34,057 bases of DNA, taken from the NCBI GenBank assembly GCA_002715485.1, contig PAZL01000050.1, forward strand, positions 1 to 34,057, read 5' to 3'. Position numbers and translations under genes: made by a program. How positions within the stretch are numbered: the first letter of the stretch is position 1; each line of letters begins with the position of its first letter. Source of the stretch: Aequorivita sp. GTDB taxonomy: Bacteria > Bacteroidota > Bacteroidia > Flavobacteriales > Flavobacteriaceae. The notes under the pieces are model-generated. The model saw only the letters and a list, made by a program, of their open reading frames with translations, had not been told where the DNA came from and made no database searches. Below, in pieces: positions 28,301-34,057 of the stretch.

Positions 28301-28647
28301 AAGATGTTACTAAAAAATATCAAGAAAATTTAACTTATTATAATAGTTTAAAATTCAATAAGCAACGCGCCCTCGCCGAAGACATCATTAGCGATATGGA
28401 ACGTTATCGCAGCCTTGTACAACTGGTGGTTGTTTATGACGACGAACAATTTGGCAGAGACGAAGCAAAAGAATTTAACGACTATTTAAAACTGTTCCGT
28501 CATTTCTATTCTCCAGACGAAGCTATGGATTTGGACAAAGATGTGGAAAAAGACTCCACCATTGAAATACCGTTAGATTCTACGCTATTAGAAGAAATGG
28601 AACTGGAGCCAACCAATCAGGTTAACGAAGATGTACCTGTAAATTAA
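25324..28647 (+). CDS. DUF2723 family multi-TM protein with C-terminal soluble region
   Basis: GWLVFAISLTTYWLTVEPTASFWDAGEYITTASNLEVGHPPGAPLYQLLG; many TM segments; ATG at 25324 preferred over GTG at 25318. Confidence 0.88.
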   Translation: MGSFSFTKWNKITGWLVFAISLTTYWLTVEPTASFWDAGEYITTASNLEVGHPPGAPLYQLLGAFFSIFAAEASQIALTINLMSVFASAFTILFMFWSLTILLTNLVSKHQEIGKTGSIAILGSAAVGSLAFAFTDSFWFNAVEAEVYASAAFLMSVLFYTALRWEREMLEPRGNRWVILIAFIIGLSFGVHFMALLTIPAIGFLYFFKHYKTVTVKNFIIANIVTVAILLFIFKLLLPMTMKFFSASELFFVNSIGLPFNSGTIFAALLFIVLFIYGLRLTRKKGFVQLNTLLLCVLFIFIGFSSWLMLPIRANAGTVINENNPNNARELLAYYNREQYPETHLFYGPLFTETYVGLDEDNPYKDEKPKYEKDEATGKYIIVNNYKNAGQNTDDSQKAFMPRMWSTEHNANYMEFTGGLDFSVKSEYLSEPRLVDEVNKFKQAYNQGLVDKSDYDKFLKNFGSYIDIQKPSFFQNMKFMFEFQFGYMYWRYFMWNFTGKQDDVQGQYTDLHGNWISGIKFIDELRLGNQDQLTTDMKENKARNTYFFLPLILGIIGLVFHFKNDQKSFWVLLVFFLFTGLALKVYLNERPFEPRERDYALVGSFYVFAIWIGYGVYALFDLAKDYLKPKIALPVVLAITTLAAPVLLATQNWDDHDRSNRYTAQSMAKMYLDSCDKNAILFTIGDNDTFALWYAQNIEGYRQDVRIVNTSLFQTDWYIDDMKKKAFTSDPIPSQLSHEKYRWGTRDFLIYQQTTQDTIDIKTWMNFVANDSPATQMELPSGQQVNTFPSKIIRIPVDKEAVLRNGIVEAKDADKIVPYIDINLKGDIIYKNRMMMLDIIANNNWERPIYFSGGSFGDDDYLWMKDYLQLDGVVYKLVPIKTPLNKRSPFDMGRIDTDKMYDIVMSWDWGNSGSPDIYHDTETRRNGITYRSNLARLAEALINEGKNEKAEKVLDLAMEKMPIKYFEYYSLLEPFVIGYYELDKPEKARKVYEDVTKKYQENLTYYNSLKFNKQRALAEDIISDMERYRSLVQLVVVYDDEQFGRDEAKEFNDYLKLFRHFYSPDEAMDLDKDVEKDSTIEIPLDSTLLEEMELEPTNQVNEDVPVN

Positions 28648-28653
28648 ACCATT

Positions 28654-29289
28654 TTGAAATTCAATTTGGTAAAAATGCCCAGATTTATCCAGCGGTTATA
28701 CCCTGAGCGAATTTGGGCGTTTTCACATGAAAAAGCTTCGGTATTTCTCACTTTTGACGATGGTCCAATTCCTGAAGTAACCCCTTGGGTTTTGGATGAG
28801 TTAAAAAAACATAACGCAAAAGCAACTTTTTTTTCCATTGGCGAAAATGTAAAAAAACATCCTGAAATCTTTGAAAGGATACTTTCCGAAGGTCATTCTG
28901 TGGGCAATCATACTTTTAATCATTTGAAAGGAAGCAAGACAGAAACTTCAAAATACATTGAAAACACATTACTGGCAGAAAAATTAATCCATTCAAAATT
29001 GTTCCGCCCGCCCTACGGAAAAATCACTTCAAAACAGGCTAAAATTCTTCAAATAAAAGGTTTTAAAATTGTAATGTGGGATGTAATCAGCTATGATTAT
29101 GACTCCACAGTTTCCGAAGAAAAATGTCTTGAAAACGTTTTGAAAAATATTCAATCAGGAAGTATTATTGTGTTTCACGATAGCTTAAAGGCAGAAAAAA
29201 ACCTCCGATATGTACTGCCGAAGGTTTTGGAGATTATTGTGAAGAAAGGATGGTTGTGCAATTCAATACAAAACGAAAAATTATTTTAA
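28654..29289 (+). CDS. Polysaccharide deacetylase family protein (NodB domain)
   Basis: VFLTFDDGPIPEVTPWVL, GHSVGNHTFNHLKG, FRPPYGKITSKQ; start is TTG at 28654 or ATG at 28675. Confidence 0.87.
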   Translation: MKFNLVKMPRFIQRLYPERIWAFSHEKASVFLTFDDGPIPEVTPWVLDELKKHNAKATFFSIGENVKKHPEIFERILSEGHSVGNHTFNHLKGSKTETSKYIENTLLAEKLIHSKLFRPPYGKITSKQAKILQIKGFKIVMWDVISYDYDSTVSEEKCLENVLKNIQSGSIIVFHDSLKAEKNLRYVLPKVLEIIVKKGWLCNSIQNEKLF

Positions 29290-30771
29290 ATTAACATTTA
29301 GTGAAAATACAGTAATTGAAGTTGTTCCAGTTCCTATCAATCTTTGTCCCCAAATTTCTATGTAATCATTCGGCGCTAATTCTACGGTACCAGAAATTGA
29401 ATTACTAGATATATCAGAGGTATTGTTTACTCTCATTAACGTATTTGTTTCAACCAAAGAAGTTCCTGTAGATCCATTCTTTTTTATGAAAAAAGCATAG
29501 TAATCTCCCGTTCCACTATTTCCTCTAACCGAAAGAGAAGCATTAATCTGAAAGGTTCTTGTTTTTTTTCCAAGATATGTCAACCTATTATTTTGTGGAG
29601 AGGACACCCGAAATAAATTTACTGCAGTTGTAGTATTCAAATTTGGAGAAGTTCCCGAAAGATTGAACTCACTGCCATTTGCAACAGATTGAACAAAACC
29701 AGTTGTTATTGTCCCGTTATAATAGATATTTCCAGAGGCAATATCATCAGATTCTCTTGGAATTCCAGGGCAGTTTACCGTCCAAGAGTTTGTAAAATTA
29801 AAGCCTTGATATGAACCAGTAGTATATTTTTTAATAAATCCGCCAGGTGCCGTGGTTGTTCCGGAAAAAACCGTACTCAATAATACTCCATTGCCCACCG
29901 TTGGGTTTGAACTAACATCTATAGCAATATCACTTCCATTTAATGCAGTAAAACCACTCACTTTTTCTATCAATCCAAAAGTACCAGTAAAGGTTTCAAA
30001 TGTACCGTTATTTGTGTCTAACCACGCTTGATTGTTTAGTAGAAGATTTCCAATATTTGAATAGGTAATACCTGTTGTGTTACCAGTAAATTGGATAATA
30101 CTTCCGAAGTAAAGCCCTACATTAGAAATTGTACCCACATTGGCAAAATTTGCAATTACAGTATTTTGGACCAATAAAGATGAACCGCCAGTAATGGCAA
30201 AGGCACTTCCACCACCAGTTAATGTAACATTTCGAATACTTCCTCCCGTACTTCCTTGAAATATTGGCCCAGTTGCCCTTGTTAATATATCTTCATTTGC
30301 ATCAAGTCCAGAAACATAGGCGTTATTTAAATCAATGGGAAAAGCCAATGTTATTTGTCCGTTTATTTCATAGTATGTGTTTGTTTGCAATAAATACTTT
30401 GAGCCACCCCCAGCTGCAAGTTCCGGAGCTAAATCCGCAACAGACTTTACAAGTTTATAATTATTTCTTTGGTTTGATGCAGAGTTGATAGAAACCCAAG
30501 AAGAAGTAGTTGAGTCGTAATAGTAAAAAGATTTTAAGGTAGTATCGTATACCAACAAACTATTTGAAGGCGTTGTGATTGCATTTCTTTGCGCTGTAGT
30601 CATCCTAGGAACCAAAAGACCCTTTGAGGTAGAGGTAATATCGAGCATAGATGATGCGTCGGGGTTTGTCGTGCCGATTCCGACTTGGGCGTGACTGGTA
30701 AGTGAGCAAAATATAATTGCAAAAAGAAATAAACTTCCGAAAATGGAAGTTAACTTGTAGGATTTTTTCAT
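29281..30771 (-). CDS. Exported surface-type protein with N-terminal VGIGTTNPD..LDITSTSKGLLVPRMT motif
   Basis: Signal peptide, then a motif common in Bacteroidetes surface/tail-fibre-like proteins; Thr/Ser/Gly-rich body. Confidence 0.7.
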   Translation of the reverse strand: MKKSYKLTSIFGSLFLFAIIFCSLTSHAQVGIGTTNPDASSMLDITSTSKGLLVPRMTTAQRNAITTPSNSLLVYDTTLKSFYYYDSTTSSWVSINSASNQRNNYKLVKSVADLAPELAAGGGSKYLLQTNTYYEINGQITLAFPIDLNNAYVSGLDANEDILTRATGPIFQGSTGGSIRNVTLTGGGSAFAITGGSSLLVQNTVIANFANVGTISNVGLYFGSIIQFTGNTTGITYSNIGNLLLNNQAWLDTNNGTFETFTGTFGLIEKVSGFTALNGSDIAIDVSSNPTVGNGVLLSTVFSGTTTAPGGFIKKYTTGSYQGFNFTNSWTVNCPGIPRESDDIASGNIYYNGTITTGFVQSVANGSEFNLSGTSPNLNTTTAVNLFRVSSPQNNRLTYLGKKTRTFQINASLSVRGNSGTGDYYAFFIKKNGSTGTSLVETNTLMRVNNTSDISSNSISGTVELAPNDYIEIWGQRLIGTGTTSITVFSLNVNLK

Positions 30772-30989
30772 AGCGTTTTGGGGATAATGTAAAATTTTTC
30801 GGACAAATTAAAGGAGTTAATCCGAAACAACAACCCTTTTAACGATAATTTTTTAAACTTTTAACCTTTTTGTAGGAATTTCAAAAATTAAGGCAAACAA
30901 AAAGAATAAACAGAATAATTCTGCCAAAATCATCCTTATTTCATATCGTTTTATGAAAAAATAAATAAGTTTAAAAAAAGAAAAACTTG

Positions 30990-31286
30990 TTAAACGTATT
31001 CGTTCACAAGCCCAATAAGTGTATTGGCATCTTGTTCACCACTTTGGCGCCATTTCATTTCGCCATTCTTGTAGATCATTAAAGTGGGCAGCCCTTTCAC
31101 GCGAAGTGCTTCGGCTAGTTCTTTATTTTTATCAACATCTATCTTTATAACCCGCGCTTTGTCGCCAAGTGCGGCGGCAACGTCTCTCAATACGGGGTGC
31201 ATTTCTTTGCAGGCGTCGTCCCATTCTGCATAAAAGTCCAACAGAACTGGAACTCTTGTTTCAATTAATTCTCCAAATTTTGACAT
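30990..31286 (-). CDS. Thioredoxin-fold protein with altered active site (WDDAC)
   Basis: VLLDFYAEWDDACKEMHPVL, IKIDVDKNKELAEALRVKGLPTLMIYKNGE. Confidence 0.87.
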   Translation of the reverse strand: MSKFGELIETRVPVLLDFYAEWDDACKEMHPVLRDVAAALGDKARVIKIDVDKNKELAEALRVKGLPTLMIYKNGEMKWRQSGEQDANTLIGLVNEYV

Positions 31287-31340
31287 TTGCCTAATGTGTT
31301 AGTTGAACAATTGTATTACAAATATAACATTTCCCGATTA

Positions 31341-32603
31341 TTATACGGTATTCTGTTTCTTTTTAAGTTGAATTACTGTAATCTCTGGCCAAATGCCCAC
31401 CCTGCCCGGATAGCCCAAAAAACCAAAACCACGATTTACATTTATATACCTTCCAAATTCCTCATAAATTCCGGCCCAGTTTTTATACCTGTATTTTATT
31501 GGGCTCCATTTTATAAATCCGGGTATTTCAACCCCAAATTGCATTCCGTGTGTGTGCCCGCTCAAAGTTAGATGAAAATGGCGTGGATCATCCTTTACTT
31601 TTGCTTGCCAATGCGATGGATCGTGACTCATCAAAATTTTGAAATCATTATCTGAAATTCCTTCGCAGGCTTTGTCTAAATCTCCAGATTGTTTAAAACC
31701 GTTAAGGCCCCAATTTTCAACCCCTATCAAAGCAATTTTTTGACCATCTCTTTCAAAATATCGGTTTTCATTCAGCAATAAATTCCAGCCCATTTCTTTT
31801 TGAACCATTTTCAATTTCTGAAGGTTTTCAGCTTTTTCCGAAGCACTATTCCAAGAAACATAATCACCATAATCATGATTTCCCAATACCGAGAAAACTC
31901 CTTGCCGTGCATTCAAAGTTGAAAAAAGTTCTTTCCAATCATTCATTTCATCGGCAATATTGTTTACCAAATCACCCGTAAAAAGAATCACATCACTTTG
32001 CTGTTCATTTATAAGATTCACGGCATACGCTACTTTTCGGTGATTATCAAAACTACCACTGTGGATGTCGCTAATTTGTGTTAGGGTAAAACCGTCAAAG
32101 GCATCTGGCAGATCGTCAAATTCCAAAGCATATTTCAACACTTTGTAATTATACTTCCCCTGAATCATTCCGTAAAGCAGCGAGGCAAAAGGGATTGCCG
32201 CAATCCCCAAAGCAATGGTACTCACAAATTTTCTGCGGGAGGCCATAAATTGTGAATTATCACTGCCAGCTACTTTCATAAATATTCCGACAAAAAAACG
32301 TGCTATGTCTTCGCCAAACATAAACACGATTATGATCAATTTTGGAACAAAGACAGCCAGGAAAATTCCGAAGAAATACATTTTTGGAGGCTCCATCATT
32401 TTTGCGGAACCCAAAAAGGAAAGTTCATAAATAAGCCCAGCCAATACCGCTAAAGAAATGAAAACATAAAAACCGTGAACCCAAGGATTTTTGGTAATCG
32501 TTTTTATGGCCTGAAAGGCATAAATATCAACAAGAATGTAAATGATTATAAAAATGAACCAACGCATAAAGTAGAAAGAATTTTTAAAGGTAGTGAGTTT
32601 CAA
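31341..32603 (-). CDS. Membrane-anchored metallophosphoesterase
   Basis: N-terminal TM helices; QISDIHSGSF, FTGDLVNN, LGNHDYGDY, LSGHTHGMQFG. Confidence 0.9.
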   Translation of the reverse strand: MKLTTFKNSFYFMRWFIFIIIYILVDIYAFQAIKTITKNPWVHGFYVFISLAVLAGLIYELSFLGSAKMMEPPKMYFFGIFLAVFVPKLIIIVFMFGEDIARFFVGIFMKVAGSDNSQFMASRRKFVSTIALGIAAIPFASLLYGMIQGKYNYKVLKYALEFDDLPDAFDGFTLTQISDIHSGSFDNHRKVAYAVNLINEQQSDVILFTGDLVNNIADEMNDWKELFSTLNARQGVFSVLGNHDYGDYVSWNSASEKAENLQKLKMVQKEMGWNLLLNENRYFERDGQKIALIGVENWGLNGFKQSGDLDKACEGISDNDFKILMSHDPSHWQAKVKDDPRHFHLTLSGHTHGMQFGVEIPGFIKWSPIKYRYKNWAGIYEEFGRYINVNRGFGFLGYPGRVGIWPEITVIQLKKKQNTV

Positions 32604-32669
32604 AAAACTGAAATGCTACTTCACTTTATTTTAACGGTTTTTAGTATCTTTTCGAAATATTTTTTTGAA

Positions 32670-34057
32670 ATGCGAAACACCCTATCCCTACTTCTTTTTG
32701 TGTGCTCTGCTTTCAGTTTTTCACAGCAAATTTCTTCTGAAAAACTGACTTCCTTTGTAAATCCATTTATAGGCACGGGCGGTCACGGCCATACCTATCC
32801 CGGCGCCACCATGCCTTTCGGGATGATGCAACTGAGCCCTGATACACGCTTGGATGGCTGGGACGGCTGTAGTGGTTATCATTATAGCGATGATTATATT
32901 TATGGGTTTTCTCACACACACCTTAGCGGAACTGGCGTTAGTGATTATGGTGATGTTTTGTTAATGCCTACAAACGCTATTAATTTTAACAATGGCTCCG
33001 ATGGAAATTCAGGTTACCGTGCACACTTTTCGCACGAAAACGAAGTAGCTTCACCAGGTTTTTACAAAGTGCTGTTAAATGAAACTAAAATTGAAGTAGA
33101 ACTCACAGTTTCAAAACGAAGTGGAATCCATCATTACACATTTCCCAAAAATTCAAAACAAGTCGTCATTTTGGATTTAGAACATCGCGACAAGGTTCTT
33201 TCTTCTGCTATAAATACTATTTCAAAAACCGAGATTTCCGGCCATCGGCATTCGGAAGCGTGGGCAAAAGACCAGCGGCTTTTTTTCAATATTCAGTTTT
33301 CCCGTCCCTACAAAAATGTAACTTTCTTAAATGATAAAACCGAAGGCGAAAAAGTGAAAGCTGCTTTTGAATTTGACACTTCCGAAGGAAACGAACTTTT
33401 TGTGAAAGTAGGAATTTCAGCAGTCGATGAAGCTGGCGCAAAGAAAAACCTCGAATCAGAAATTGGAAACAAATCTTTTCAACAAATAAAAACAGAAGCC
33501 GAAATTGCTTGGGAAAAACAGCTTCGCAAAATCGAAATTCAAAGCCCCCCAACCCCCCAAGGGGGGAAATATGACCGAAAAGTGATTTTCTACACTGCGC
33601 TTTATCATACAATGATTGCGCCAAACCTCTATCAGGACGTTGATGGCCGTTACCGAGGAATGGATTTGGAAATCCATCAATCGAACGATTTTGAAAACTA
33701 CACCGTTTTTTCGCTTTGGGATACCTATCGCGCGGCGCATCCGCTTTACACCATTATTGAAAAAGAACGCACCACACATTTTATAAATTCACTTTTGGCG
33801 AAATATGACGAAGGTGGCATCCTCCCAATCTGGCCATTGGCGGGTAATTATACGTGGTGTATGGTTGGCTATCACGCAGTGCCCGTTATTGCCGATGCTT
33901 ATCTAAAAGGAATCGGCGATTTTGATGCGGAAAAAGCTTTCGAAGCCATGAAACACAGCGCGATGCAGGATAAATTGGGATTGAAAAGTTATAAGGAATT
34001 CGGTTTTATTCCCGTTGAGGAAGAAAGCGAATCGGTTTCAAAAACATTGGAATATGC
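32670..34057 (+). CDS. GH92 family alpha-mannosidase-like protein, truncated by window end
   Basis: Read directly: ATG at 32670, signal peptide, FVNPFIGTGGHGHTYPGATMPFGMMQLSPDTRLDGWDGCSGYHYSDD; open to window end, absent from the supplied ORF track. Confidence 0.88.
   Translation, partial: MRNTLSLLLFVCSAFSFSQQISSEKLTSFVNPFIGTGGHGHTYPGATMPFGMMQLSPDTRLDGWDGCSGYHYSDDYIYGFSHTHLSGTGVSDYGDVLLMPTNAINFNNGSDGNSGYRAHFSHENEVASPGFYKVLLNETKIEVELTVSKRSGIHHYTFPKNSKQVVILDLEHRDKVLSSAINTISKTEISGHRHSEAWAKDQRLFFNIQFSRPYKNVTFLNDKTEGEKVKAAFEFDTSEGNELFVKVGISAVDEAGAKKNLESEIGNKSFQQIKTEAEIAWEKQLRKIEIQSPPTPQGGKYDRKVIFYTALYHTMIAPNLYQDVDGRYRGMDLEIHQSNDFENYTVFSLWDTYRAAHPLYTIIEKERTTHFINSLLAKYDEGGILPIWPLAGNYTWCMVGYHAVPVIADAYLKGIGDFDAEKAFEAMKHSAMQDKLGLKSYKEFGFIPVEEESESVSKTLEY
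33543..33570. repeat. GC-rich palindromic element AGCCCCCCAACCCCCCAAGGGGGGAAAT inside the GH92 gene
   Basis: CCCCCC-AA-GGGGGG inverted repeat, strongly unlike the AT-rich surroundings; resembles small dispersed Bacteroidetes repeats. Confidence 0.6.

Noticed and set aside
29281-29289. Convergent 9-nt overlap of NodB and surface-protein genes
   Set aside because: Short convergent overlaps are common in compact genomes; no further structure supports a special role
33286-33779. Minus-strand ORFs with PLGGLGG/PPLGGWGA
   Set aside because: Antisense to GH92; produced by the GC-rich palindrome, a common source of spurious calls
1-34057. CRISPR arrays, transposases, integrases, phage or toxin-antitoxin modules
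   Set aside because: No regularly spaced repeats and no ORF with recognisable motifs for these systems; the tRNA-Gln is not flanked by an integrase or an obvious att duplication

Overview
A Flavobacteriaceae-like (AT-rich Bacteroidetes) chromosomal window. About two thirds of it (~31-22364) is a flexirubin-type pigment locus: an aryl-polyene, type II PKS-like gene set merged with dialkylresorcinol (DarA/DarB) genes. At least 22 tightly packed minus-strand genes run from ~18220 down to ~31: FabG, KS/CLF-like proteins, two ACPs, three hotdog proteins, DarA, DarB, LPLAT, a BtrH-like protein, an ABC-2 exporter, a thioesterase, a methyltransferase, a NodB deacetylase, LolA and a lipoprotein. Upstream are a WG-repeat protein, a tyrosine ammonia-lyase and a divergent halogenase-like flavoprotein. 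The rest is ordinary: two exported proteins, tRNA-Gln(TTG) with a clear Bacteroidetes promoter and terminator, a DUF2723 membrane protein, a second NodB deacetylase, a surface-type protein, a thioredoxin-fold protein with an altered active site, a metallophosphoesterase, and a truncated GH92 alpha-mannosidase that is missing from the ORF track and carries an in-frame GC-rich palindrome. The cluster family is known. The points most worth a second look are the BtrH-like protein as candidate ester-forming enzyme with its coupled 133-aa partner, the split active/inactive KS and dehydratase pairs, and the 224-aa KS remnant. All family names were assigned by reading motifs; no searches were run.
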